Shown here: piece after piece, positions 42,960-52,900 of the stretch | Layout of the letters: each line of letters begins with the position of its first letter | How positions within the stretch are numbered: position 1 is the stretch's first letter | Source of the DNA: Prochilodus magdalenae | Lineage: Eukaryota > Chordata > Actinopteri > Characiformes > Prochilodontidae | Direction of reading: 5' to 3' | DNA length: 64,000 bases | Assembly (NCBI GenBank): GCA_024036415.1 | Contig: JAMWET010000026.1 | Location: 180,001 to 244,000, forward strand | Made by a program: the position numbers and the translations under genes | The notes under the pieces: model-generated | Databases searched by the model: none | Told to the model about the DNA's origin: nothing | Seen by the model: only the letters and a program-made list of their open reading frames with translations

Positions 42960-43667
42960 ATGCCCAAAATCAAGACGCTGAACGAACTGGCCCACCTGGA
43001 GGTGACCAGATTTGGTCGGCCCTATCCGAGGCACGGCCTCAAACTGCTGTACTGGTTCGCCCAAGACTGCGTCTCCTTCAGTCAGTACATCATGCTTTCA
43101 GAGTGTGATCCGGAGAGCGGAGACTTCGGGTTCCACCTCTTTGAGAACAGATACGACAGAAACGGCGTTAAACTCCTGCCTGATGTGGACATCCCCTATT
43201 ACGTGGTGGGCAATCTGAACTCGCCAGGAGCGGATGAGCTGCCCAGTTACGTCTGCGAAGACTACACCGGCCACCTGGATAACAGCAACATGGACCGTGT
43301 GATTGTGAGCCTTGATAATGAGATGTTTGACCGAGTGTATGTGACTGAGCATGACGACCGCTCAAACTACAACCCCGACGCTACCTACCGCATCAGCAAG
43401 GGCCTCCTCAAGGCTATCAGGAACCTGACGTTAGAGGGCTTTCTCATGCAGACTGGATACAGGGGACGCTCAGACTACATATTTCAAGGTGTTGTTATAA
43501 ACCTCAACCCGAACGTTGTGACTCCAGCTGTCAGACCTCCAAGGAACTGGGATTATCGTATCGAGATACCGGAGCCTGAACCAGTGACTGACAGCAACGA
43601 TTGGGTCACCACTGGATACTCATCTGGGACGGAGAGAAGCACATGTTGTCCGTGTACCATACTGTAG
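42960..43667 (+). CDS. Gene 6: PRHGL-YW family protein, CTIL prenylation box (235 aa)
   Basis: Longest copy. The ATG is 12 nt after the acceptor (9 in the others). Blocks: RFGRPYPRHGLKLLYWFAQD (17-36), GDFGFHLFEN (54-63), IPYYVVGNLNSPGADELP (78-95), DNSNMDRVIVSL (107-118), VYVTEHDDRSNY (127-138) and TYRISKGLL (142-150). A tail of about 70 residues follows, with a Pro/Glu stretch (EIPEPEPV, 202-209), ending STCCPCTIL. CTIL is a CaaX box with terminal Leu (geranylgeranylation predicted), with two more cysteines nearby that could be palmitoylated. Base composition is more GC-rich than in genes 1-3. It combines features of both subgroups: a CaaX end, and a VYVT strand with N-[MT]-DR as in genes 4 and 5. 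A perfect ISRE lies upstream. Function unknown. Confidence 0.88.
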   Translation: MPKIKTLNELAHLEVTRFGRPYPRHGLKLLYWFAQDCVSFSQYIMLSECDPESGDFGFHLFENRYDRNGVKLLPDVDIPYYVVGNLNSPGADELPSYVCEDYTGHLDNSNMDRVIVSLDNEMFDRVYVTEHDDRSNYNPDATYRISKGLLKAIRNLTLEGFLMQTGYRGRSDYIFQGVVINLNPNVVTPAVRPPRNWDYRIEIPEPEPVTDSNDWVTTGYSSGTERSTCCPCTIL

Positions 43668-44485
43668 GCGTACGCTCTGTGCGTAACCTGTCCAAAAGTT
43701 CTGGGACGTGAAGACATCGGGTTGGCCTTTGGTCTGAACATTCTGCATTGATCTGCACTCGCATTCCCCAGTTCTTTTCTGAGGCAGCACTGGCTGTTAA
43801 GGTTTTTTGAAGAGTCTGAATGAATGTGGCGGAACGGTATTTCCAAAATGCCAGCACAGTGACATCATTCCCAAAGTCACCTTCCATTGGTTAACAGAAA
43901 ATGAAGAAGTTCCAACTCATTGGATCCTCCTAATTGTGATATGAGTAAACGAGAGAGTGTTAATGATTAATGACCAAAGGAAAGCCAAATATGGTCCTCA
44001 GATGCTCCTCACACCTGGAGGTTTCCAGAGGAGTTGGTCTTCGAGGTCACTTGAGCTATAACTCTCTGTGACCAGCTTGGAGAAAAACAGACAAGGCCTA
44101 CACTCCTACACATGGAGTAGTAAAAGTCCACTCAGGATTTAGGAGAAAGTGCCTTCTGTCTATTAACATAGCTCCGCTAAGCCTATAAGTATGTGAATCT
44201 GGATATAATGTGCTACGAGAGTGACACTAGTGGAATGCAGAGGGTGTATGTGGGAGATAAGAATTACGTGACTATATTGTGTGTGTGTGTGTGTATGTAT
44301 ACTGTGTATATTTGCATTGTGCTTTGTGCTGTAGTCAACATCAGGGCAGCCCAAGGTAGGCATCTGGTCAGCAAGTTGGCTGGGCAAGGACCAAATTTGA
44401 ATTTTTTTTCACATTTTTAGCAAATTAATATTTTTGAAAAAAAAAACAAAAACAAAAAAAACCCAAAGTTTTAAAGATGTACAAA
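43668..44485. other. 3' flank of gene 6
   Basis: No gene. A (TG)n run lies at about 44,279-44,300 and an A-rich tract at 44,434-44,465. The nearest AATAAA is at 44,671, inside a LINE tail, so the true 3' end is not clear. Confidence 0.45.
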
Positions 44486-44487
44486 GA

Positions 44488-44575
44488 GGGTTTTAAAGAC
44501 AAGACTCCTAACACTGGCCAGCCTATAAAAACGAATAGCCGTGTAAGTCACTCTGGATAAGAGTTTTCTTTATAC
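44488..44575 (+). mobile_element. SINE tail fragment
   Basis: AAGACTCCTAACACTGGCC .. GTGTAAGTCACTCTGGATAA is the 3' part of the tRNA-derived SINE found complete at 61,492-61,716. Confidence 0.65.
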
Positions 44576-44589
44576 TGCACAACCCTGTT

Positions 44590-44677
44590 TTTATTTTTTT
44601 TTTTATTTGTATTTGTATCTGTGCTGTTTTTTGTGAAAACGCTACTGGCTGCTAAATTTCCTTTGGGATCAATAAAG

Positions 44678-44715
<38 letters not shown>

Positions 44716-44716
44716 G
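44590..44716 (+). mobile_element. LINE 3' end with (TATC)n tail
   Basis: CCTTTGGGATCAATAAAGTA followed by repeated TATC is the usual 3' terminus of fish L2/Rex-type LINEs. Truncated at the 5' side. Confidence 0.65.
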
Positions 44717-44759
44717 CATCAGCTAAAAAAATCGGCTAAAAAAAATAAAAATTTCTTTC

Positions 44760-44945
44760 GGATTCTGTTTTCTGGCTTGTTTGATCACCTGGTTTTGACC
44801 TTTGGCTTGTCTCTCGCTCTATGACTTTGCCCAGTTTTGATGCGATCTTGTTCTTTGCTCTTGTGTTCAGCCACCAGTTTGTTAAATAAACATCCTCTGG
44901 CTTTTAGCTCTGCTTGTTCTTTGTACCTGACTGTATGTGCTGATA
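44760..44945 (+). mobile_element. LTR 3' fragment
   Basis: AAATAAACATCCTCTGGC followed by TTTTAGCTCTGCTTGTTC resembles the 3' part of the LTR at 57,681-58,399 (AATAAAACCAAACTGAC .. TTTTAGCTCTGCTCACG). Confidence 0.4.
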
Positions 44946-44971
44946 TGTGGGCCTATATAAGGTATAGTACC

Positions 44972-45275
44972 AGTTGTGGGCTGGAGGTTAGGGAACCAGC
45001 CATGTGACCGGAGGATCGCCGGTTCGGCCGCTGGAGGGTCGCCGGTTCAATTCCCTGAACGGACAGTAACGACTGAGGTGCCTTTGAGCAAGGCACCTAA
45101 CCCCCAACTGCTCCCCGGGCGCCGTGGATAGGGCTGCCCACTGCTCCGGGTAAGTGTGTGCTGCCCCCTAGTGTGTGTTTATTAGTGAGTGTGTTTGTGA
45201 GTGTTTCACTTCCCAGTTAAATGCGGAGACTAAATTTCCCCACTGTGGGATCAACAAGGGATTCAAATCTACCAG
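44972..45275 (+). mobile_element. tRNA-derived SINE, second family
   Basis: The head has an A-box-like GTGGGCTGGAGGTTAGGGAA and a B-box-like GCCGGTTCAATTCCC. The body has GAGCAAGGCACCTAACCCCC, AACTGCTCCCCGGGCGCC and TTAGTGAGTGTG, the signature of a widespread teleost SINE. Tail GGGATCAACAAGGGATT. Confidence 0.7.
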
Positions 45276-46750
45276 TGTGGTCCTTGTCTTATAGAGAGCT
45301 GAGATTGTTCTGAACGATCTGACACGAAATGCAGAAAACTGAGAACTTGACCTTTGACCCCAGAGGGCTCCCAGATGAATAATGTCTTTTGGAGAAATAG
45401 CGTTTTGTCCATGTCACTTGTAGTACAGTACAAGCTTATGTAGGTAGCCTTATGAGCGGTACCCTACAGTAAGGGGTTACCCGTTTCTAGGTGGCCCTAC
45501 ATGGTAACCAGGCTACTGGAGTTCAACAACCCCGCACCATGTAAAGTAAACTACATACCACATGTGATGCTCTCATGTACATCATAATGACCTTAAATGA
45601 TCTTATTGAAAGGACGAAGCCAGAAGCCTCTAGCACAGGCCAGATCAAAATATTTCCTAATCTGCTGCTACCGAACTTTCAGGTGACGTTTTGGTGACCA
45701 TGTTTTTAAAATTTTTAGTGCAGAAGTGTGTGAAGCATGTTATCATGCTTACTGAAACTAGGAACGTCTTAAAAATGGAAGGGACGTTTGGAAAAACTGC
45801 TCCTGGATTAGATTAGAAAACCATACGTTATAGCTCCACTTTGCTGGTGTACAGTTCAAAACTACAGCACAGCTGGTTACGCACCCTGTAGTTAAGGTTT
45901 GGGGAACTGAGGGCCGCAGTCCTGCACAGTTTGGTGGGTTCTCTGCTCTAATGCACCCACCAAACCTAGTATTTAGCCATAGGCGGTAAAGTGTGCTAGC
46001 TCTTGTTAATTCCTGTACGTTCAGTGTGCAGCCTTATGGTTTTATTACGGCACTAACACAGACGTAGCCTTCAACAGGAAGGATGTGCTTGACTGATAGT
46101 GATCATCACTGTATCTTACAGAGTAATCATTCCAGACCTAGTGAACCACACACCAATGAATCAGTCCAGTGGTTGACTCTTCAGTAGTGCTAATGATGTA
46201 TGTTCTCGCCGAGGAGTGAAGCATTCGTGGAGAGCCAGCTGCAAGGGTTACCGAAACCAAGGAAGGATGCTCACATTAGGTCCTGTGGGTACCAGATTTC
46301 AGCAGGTACAAGAAACCAGAGATGGTGACTGTTGATACCGGCCCGGACATAGGTACAGAACACTGGAACTGGAACTTTCATTAGGTGTTATGATGCACTG
46401 TTCAAGTTACAGCTCCCAGTGAGTAGCCATGGATGTGCGTAGAGTGCGTGAGCGACTGTCTGAAGGCCAAACAAGTATCTGTGGGTGTGCACAGAGCTCG
46501 ATCACAACCCGGTACACACAGATAACGGGGAACCTGCTCCGACTGTGGCACTCACACATAGAGTATATTTAAGCTGGGGCTTTCTCAGCTACAGCAGGGC
46601 TGTCTTACACAGCTTTCAATAAACTGACTTTCATTTTTGACATTTAGGCTGGTCTCGTAGAGTTTCCACCACAGGATCTGTTAGAGCATTAGGCCATGCA
46701 TACACGAAAATAGAGAAATTGTTGAATACGGTTCTTTGCAAAGTGATACA
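45276..46750. other. Intergenic, no gene seen
   Basis: No coding signal. Around 46,560-46,660 a TATA-like TATATTTAAGC, AATAAACTGACTTTC and GTCTCGTAGAG look like the R-U5 part of an old LTR, but no TG..CA ends were found. Confidence 0.4.
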
Positions 46751-46751
46751 T

Positions 46752-46958
46752 TTACGACATTTAGCTGACGCTCTTATCCAGAGCGACTTACAAGGTTAAT
46801 GATTACAGGAAGGCCCAGTGTAGTGTTAGGAGTCTTGCCCGAGGACTCTTATTGGTGTAGCTCAGCATAGTCACCCAGACTGGGATTCGAACCTCAGTCT
46901 CCCACATGTAGAGGTAGCACCCTGAGTGGTGGTATTACCCACTGAGCTACACCAACCA
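46752..46958 (-). mobile_element. tRNA-derived SINE (HAmo/HE1-like)
   Basis: On the minus strand the head reads GGTGTAGCTCAGTGGGTAA (A box) with GAGGTTCGAATCCCAGTC (B box), then the body, and the tail TTGTAAGTCGCTCTGGATAA .. GCGTCAGCTAAATGTCG. Further copies at 57,998, 58,726 and 61,492. Confidence 0.85.
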
Positions 46959-47259
46959 CATACAGCCTTTGCCCGGTGTAATATCCGGCCTGGTCTAATT
47001 AGTCGGAATTCCAAATACGTCCCATACAAGTGGTTTGTCATCGGATCCAAATGAAAAATGGTGGACCCAAGCTTTGTTCCTGTCTGCTTCTAGGGGAAAT
47101 ACTGTTTTGGATGTAACGACTAATACCATTGTTCTATACTTCGCTTTCCCTCCCGATTGCGGTGCTGTTGGAAAGGAAGATAAAGGTCACCAGGATCAAT
47201 AACTGATGATACATTTAAACTCATATGATCAATATTTATTGAGCTACACATACAGAAGT

Positions 47260-47560
47260 CTGTCTCTCAGGTCTTCTGGACGTGTGACAACAAGCCGTTC
47301 ATCTTGGCGCTGACCACGGTGCCTCCACACACGGATACGTTGGCCGTCTCCACCAAGAGTAAAGCAGGACTCTTCACTGAAGATGACCCGCTACCATTTT
47401 GAGTCACTCCATGACAGTCTGGCACGACACCACTGCAGTCCTTGGTGACGCTGACATGGTGTTAAGCCCAGTCGTCATAACGGTCTGCGTGCATGTAGCC
47501 CAGGCTGACTTCTGGAGGACATCACTGCGATAAGCCCCGTCCTTGCTTACGGCCGAGCCT
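47260..47560 (-). mobile_element. Tc1/IS630-type transposase remnant
   Basis: The minus strand reads RVIFSEESCFTLGGDGQRIR .. RHRGQRQDERL, the segment around the second catalytic Asp of the DDE domain (normally F-x-DE-S-R-F). Here the Asp is Glu, the Arg is Cys and a stop lies two codons upstream, so it is inactive. Same family as 17,960-18,245. Confidence 0.75.
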
Positions 47561-47870
47561 CAAACACTGACTCATAAGCATGTCTCACCATGTCAAACCT
47601 ACTCACCAAGTTTCATTCCAGTCGGCTTCTGGGTTCAGAATACAGTGCACAGGCGACCATTAAGAATAGCTGTACAAGAACTACGTACCTATGTACCATC
47701 CAGTACCGAGTCCACCTCTCCACGCCAGGCATCCCAGAATTTCCCAGTAGAGTTTCCCAGTTGAGGGGCTGTGCATGTGCTGCCTCCCAGTCTGGAACTT
47801 GGATTCACCATTGTAATGCATGTGAGGGCTGTGTTAACCGTACCCAGGAAAAGTCACTCCCCCATTCATA

Positions 47871-47884
47871 AGTTTCTGTTTCCT
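47871..47884 (-). promoter_or_regulatory. Orphan ISRE
   Basis: AGTTTCTGTTTCCT; the reverse complement AGGAAACAGAAACT matches RNGAAANNGAAACT exactly. It is the duplicate of the gene 6 ISRE with the same flanks (CACTCCCCC..; CTAGCTAGTGCTCTC). Confidence 0.82.
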
Positions 47885-47892
47885 AGCTAGTG

Positions 47893-47946
<54 letters not shown>

Positions 47947-48028
47947 GCGAGGAGTCCAAACCTCTTTGTGCACAGCTTCAGAGAACAGCGGTGGAATAGC
48001 GGTGAAACCTGCGAGAGGGTGAACAAAG
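47885..48028 (+). other. Orphan family-type first exon
   Basis: CT tract, GGAGTCCAAACCTCTTTGTG, GGTGAAACCTGCGAGAGGGT, then GAACAAAG|GTATAGTC, a near-copy of gene 6 exon 1 with an intact donor at 48,029. No family coding exon follows in the window. The next large ORF is the envelope-like one at 52,901, with a good acceptor at 52,618. Confidence 0.6.
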
Positions 48029-49015
48029 GTATAGTCTTCCTTTCGTGCTTGTTGTATGTGACTCCTTTCTGCTGACGAGCTACAACAAACATAAGCAGCC
48101 TCTTTCATTTCTTCGTGTTTACGAGCCGAAAGTGTGTTATCTCATTGAGGCCTAACGCAGGCCACATGGTTTCCACACCAACACGTGCTTAACCTCGGAT
48201 ACTAACACCATCGGTGGCATCTTACAACAAGGTTGCGTCGGTTCACGGTGCGGAAGGCTAAATAGTTCAGTTTAGGGGGTAATGGTAGGAATTAGGACCA
48301 ACACTATTTCAGATTATTGTGATGTCTCAGGTAGGCTGTCACATGTTCATAATTATATGTACCAGTCTTTCATATGCACCGAAACTAAAACACGTACATG
48401 CATTAGAGCGTTCATATCCAAGGGCATATCCAATACATATGTGTTGTGTATATATCATGTGCATACTGTTGTAACGTGATGTTTTAATATTGCATGTAAT
48501 ATTTATTATCCACTGCTGGGCTCTTACAAAGCAGCTTTTAAGAGATACGTACCGACAGCTTTAACATAAGGGTGCCTTTGAATATGACATGATTATTAAT
48601 AATGCCGAAGCCACACGATAATAATAATACGGAATAATAAATACCAGAGAAAAACGTATCTCCAAAATGTCGTTTTCCGTGGTCTACCACTTCCTGGCTG
48701 AGTTGCTGTCGTCACCTCCACTTTGTTATACCACCACTGCCAGTCGACTGTGAGATATTTAGTAGGGAGGGAATATCACGACTGGACTTGTTGCCCAGGT
48801 GGCATCCTGTCAAGGTACCATGCTGGAATCTACTGAGCTCCTGAGAGCGACCCACTCTCTCACTAAGGAGCAGTCTGCATGTCTAGGTGCTTGGTCCTAT
48901 ACACCAGTGTGGCCGTGGATGTGACTGGAACTCCTGAGTTCAGTGATTGGAATGGGACTCTTATCTTTTATGAATTAGAAGTCATAGCTGATAAAGTGTG
49001 AGATCGGTTTATTCA
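48029..49015. other. Sequence after the orphan exon
   Basis: No family coding exon. A scrap of the MITE terminus (GAGAAAAACGTATCTCCAAA) lies at about 48,647-48,670. Confidence 0.5.
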
Positions 49016-49019
49016 TTCG

Positions 49020-49560
49020 ATTGAATGGTTTGAATGAATGACTGAATGAATGAATGAATGAATGAATGAATGAATGGATGACTGAATGGATGACTGAATG
49101 AATGAATGAATGAATGAATGAATGAATGAATGGATGAATGAATGGATGGATGAATGAATGAATGAATGAATGAATGAATGACTGACTGAAAGAATGAATA
49201 AATGGATGAATGAATGACTGAACGAATGACTGAATGAATGACTGAAAGAATGAATGAATGAATGAACGGATGAATGAATGAATGACTGAATGAATGAATG
49301 AATGGATGGATGAAAGAATGAATGAATGACTGACTGACTGAATGAATGAATGAATGGATAGATGGATGAATGAATGACTGAATGAATGAATGAATGGATA
49401 GATGGATGAATGAATGACTGACTGACTGACTGACTGAATGAATGGATGAATGAATGAATGAATGGATGAATGACTGAATGACTGACTGGCTGACTGACTG
49501 AATGACTGAATGAATGGATGAATGAATGAATGAATGAATGAATGAATGAATGAATGAAAG
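49020..49560. repeat. (GAAT)n tetranucleotide array
   Basis: About 540 bp of GAAT with GGAT, GACT and AAAG interruptions. Confidence 0.96.
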
Positions 49561-49710
49561 GAAGACTGAACTAACTATTAGTGTGAATGGGAATACCAGC
49601 TCAGTGGGATGGGGATAGTTAGTGGAGAGACATTATTGGTGTGCTGGATTTAAGGCCAAAATGTAAATATGGGTCTATGGGTCTCCACTGGTACTTGGAA
49701 TAATTACTAA

Positions 49711-50414
49711 CCCTTTGAACTCTGACCTCTCCAGCATTTCGGCACTATAACCCTGGCCTCCCCAGCAATTTTCGACAATTTTCAAAATGCGTTCAAAATA
49801 TATTCAGCGCCGCAGTTTCATTTTAGGCCTACTGACCTAATGCCAGAACCAAAGGCATTAGGTCAGTAGGCTATGCACAGAAACCCTCCGCACGGTTTAC
49901 ACCAGTACACCGTTTCAGCGCGCTCTGGCAGGTCCTGGTCCTTCGCTTCCGGATTTGCTCTCTTGGCTTGCTTGTACTTTGCGGCACAAACACGCATCTG
50001 TTGTTCCGAGATGCACCTTCCGGTTACTCCGGCACGTGCAGTGGGATGCTGGGTTCATTCTGCAGCCGGGCTTCATCTCTTCCTGTTTTGCGATGTGACA
50101 TGGGCACCAGCGCTCGGCAGTGTGTCCCAATCAAGTCATGACACAGCTCGTCAACAAACACCTGGGAAGTATAAAACCTCTTGCCAAGTTGGTTGTGTGG
50201 TTTGTAACAGTTCTGTATGATGTAAGCATCATACGCACACCACACATTACCCACGCAGTGCTATTATTAGACCAGCAGATTCCAGCGTCATGAGTGCCAT
50301 GCGCAGTGTGACCAATATTATAGCAATGGCCAGTATTGCAGCCTGTTGGGTTTTGACGGTAGATAGGTGGGCCGCTATAGTGGCCTTTCAGGTACATACG
50401 CCGTGTTCAAAGGG
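49711..50414 (-). mobile_element. piggyBac-like element remnant
   Basis: Ends are inverted: ..CTAACCCTTTGAAC at left and GTTCAAAGGGTTAA at right, with a TTAA target at the right end (CTAA at left). On the minus strand pieces read VGNVWCAYDAYIIQNCY-like and a later Cys/His-rich segment with spaced cysteines, in keeping with the C-terminal part of a piggyBac transposase. Frames are broken. Confidence 0.55.
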
Positions 50415-50639
50415 TTAAGCTGCAATGGTTCCTACTCATTGGTCAATGGCAGACCAGTGAGCAAGTACTTAACAGACACATATCCCATGTATGTTCCTGT
50501 ACTGGTTCTTTTACCTTAGCACTTATGACGCATGTATAGTTTTATGAAGAACCAGTCATTCTACATCACCATTTTTCAAACCTCTCTTTATCCAACAGAC
50601 TTAAACAGGGCCCGGTTAGTTACTGAGCCTATATGCCTA

Positions 50640-51125
50640 TAACACTGTGACTGAACCGTCCCTAATGACGTCTAACACCCCTATGAGCATCAGTAACAGC
50701 TGTGACTGGATTGGGCATGGACTGGACAATGTTCTGGATGTAGGCCACCTCAGTGTTCAGACACTCTTGCATCATAGAAGTAGGCAGTTGGGCCAGATTT
50801 GGTGGATGCCTTCCGTCCCTGGCACAATTCCGAGGAGAATTCCCTGTAGACTGGGATTTTAGCACTGCTGGTAGACCCGTATGACCGTACGCTTCCATAC
50901 ACCTGCAGATTCAGCTGCTTCCTTCACACTATGGTCTTTGGCCACGCCCACATGCCGCTATCACTCCTTTTAGCCAATCATTAACATCGAGACATTCCCT
51001 GCACTGTACCACCTCTTCTCTATCTATGGATCCCGTCACTCGCACCCCGCAGGTGTTTATAGCCCTATCGTCCTCGTGCAGCGCCATCTGCAGGAGCCTG
51101 AAGTTACTACCACCTTTGTATGTAA
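50640..51125 (-). mobile_element. Internally deleted Tc1-like element, copy A
   Basis: The minus strand joins a helix-turn-helix-like N-terminal part to a C-terminal RHPPNLAQLPTSMMQECLNT .. IVQSMPNPVTAV piece, skipping the catalytic core. About 85% like copy C (56,520-57,010). Confidence 0.6.
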
Positions 51126-51769
51126 ATAAGCTCTGTTCTGTGTGTATTGTGGCTCATTCAGACAGCTCACTGTGGATGGGCGGGGCCAAACTGCTATAGG
51201 TTGGTTAGATGGATAGGTGGGAGGTCCATACATTTGTGTGTCTCCCCCAAAACACACAACTGATAGTCTATGAAAGTTCAAGAATGTGAACTTTCAGCAG
51301 GACAGAGAAGGGAGGGTCTCTGAGCTATGTGTATGTGTCAGATGTATGTGTATGAGACTGATAACCCCTCTCCCATCCCTGACAACCATAGTAACGTTCC
51401 CAAACATACACCACCAAACAATTACACCACCAAGCAGAACTTAACACAGTGGCATGAGCTCCCGGGTGACCTAGACCAAGATCTCAGACCCTAATTAGCT
51501 TATTAGGGCTATGGCTTATTCACAGTCACTGTCAGGAACGACGAGGTGATGTAATCGTCGAAGCTCAAGCAGTCTTTCTCAAACCTTGTCCAAACAATCA
51601 GCCACCACCGGCTCCTCTGTGCAGCCGCCCAGCACTCTGAACTTTAAAATAACGGATGCCCACGAAACAGGGGACGGTACAAGAAAGTGGCAAAGTGCTT
51701 ATAGGTAGCCGTTTCCTCAGCTCATAATGGAAATACGATATAGCAACATGTTAGCATAAATGGTGGAGA
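51126..51769. other. Intergenic, no gene seen
   Basis: No coding or RNA signal identified. Confidence 0.4.
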
Positions 51770-52062
51770 TCAAGTTTAGGGTCTGGAAGACCAAGGAAAC
51801 CTTCTAGAAGAACTTCTTATAGACCCCTGTTTGACTGCCGAAGACCTTTAGGCAGGTTTAGCAGGCTCTGGATTGGTGGTGCAATGTTCTATCATGCAGT
51901 GAGCCATGCAACATTCATGGAAGAGTCATCAAGCGTTCCTACATCCTCACCATAAACATCAATTTGAGAAATTTGCAAATAAACTTCAAGTCTGCATATA
52001 CTCTATTAACTCTTCATACTAGCAGAAATTTTGAACAGGGGTGCCCAAACTTTTTCACTGCC
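51770..52062 (+). mobile_element. Tc1-like transposase remnant (N-terminal half)
   Basis: GTCTGGAAGACCAAGGAAAC (GRPRKP-like), GACTGCCGAAGACC, GGTGGTGCAATGTTCTATCA and CATGGAAGAGTCATCAAGCG follow the order of a fish Tc1-like transposase. The end GGGGTGCCCAAACTTTTTCA is typical of element termini. Broken by stops and a large deletion. Confidence 0.6.
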
Positions 52063-52384
52063 CCTGTACACATACAATATTCATTTTCCATCTAATTCAA
52101 ATCATAATACGGTCTAATCATAATACAGTCTCCTCTACTTACAAAAAAATGGTTGAGACAATGGGTAAAGCGCTAATGCTAAAGCTAATGCTAAAGCTAA
52201 TGCTAATAATAATAGAAATAATAATAACGTTTTTTCAAGTATATACACCAAATTTGATGACGTCTACACACATCAAGTTTACCTCCATGTTTTATTCACC
52301 CTTCCTTTAACCAACATTGCTTGGGGACTGAAGACACTTGTGTGTTACAGGAGTCGTACAGGGGTCTTCATAAAGCTGCATATG

Positions 52385-52580
52385 TTTGCAGCACATGCAG
52401 AACTGTGCCAGGCAAGGCATCCACCAAATCTGGCCCAACTGCTCAATTCTTTGATGCCAGAGTGTCTGAACATCAATGTGGCCCACATCCAGAAACGTGT
52501 CCAGCTCATGCCAAATCCCATCCCAGCTGTTACAGGGACATTTGAGCCACAGGGGTTTCGTTTTTGTCGGGTGAGCTTTC
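52385..52580 (+). mobile_element. Tc1-like element, C-terminal fragment, copy B
   Basis: The + strand reads RHPPNLAQLLNSLMPECLNI .. MPNPIPAVTG, the same C-terminal piece as copies A and C but inverted relative to them. It ends just before the probable envelope splice acceptor. Confidence 0.6.
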
Positions 52581-52616
52581 TCACATGTCTTCTGTTTCCA
52601 TGTTTGTGTTGTCTGC

Positions 52617-52618
52617 AG
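52617..52618 (+). promoter_or_regulatory. Probable 3' splice site before the envelope-like ORF
   Basis: CTTCTGTTTCC .. TGTTTGTGTTGTCTGCAG|GG is a strong polypyrimidine tract with CAG acceptor, 283 bp before the envelope ATG. Inferred from sequence only. Confidence 0.45.
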
Positions 52619-52900
52619 GGATTGTGTTGTCTGGAGAGAAGGCCCCAGCACATCTATTACTGAGACGAAGACACACTTGTTCTTATAGATAGTACAGAGA
52701 CATCTATCATCAATTCCATGTGAGCTGTGAGACCCAATCCACCACCGCTGAGTGAAGAACCTACTTCTGGGAGACTTCCTTAATAGAAGCACCACGACCC
52801 AAGACCTGGGAGGGCTTTCCACGTAGTCCTGCCAACTCCCAACTGTGGTACCATCTGAACTACAGCTCCAGAGCACCTGATCTGCTGAACTGCCAAGAAG

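Noticed and set aside
10226..43667. Assignment of the family to gig2 or other PARP-like interferon-induced fish proteins.
   Set aside because: The family lacks the H-G-T...Y pattern and the length arrangement expected of PARP-like domains; no other motif supports it.
46752..46958. A tRNA gene (A and B boxes on the minus strand).
   Set aside because: The cloverleaf is incomplete and the element continues into a SINE body and tail repeated at three other places.
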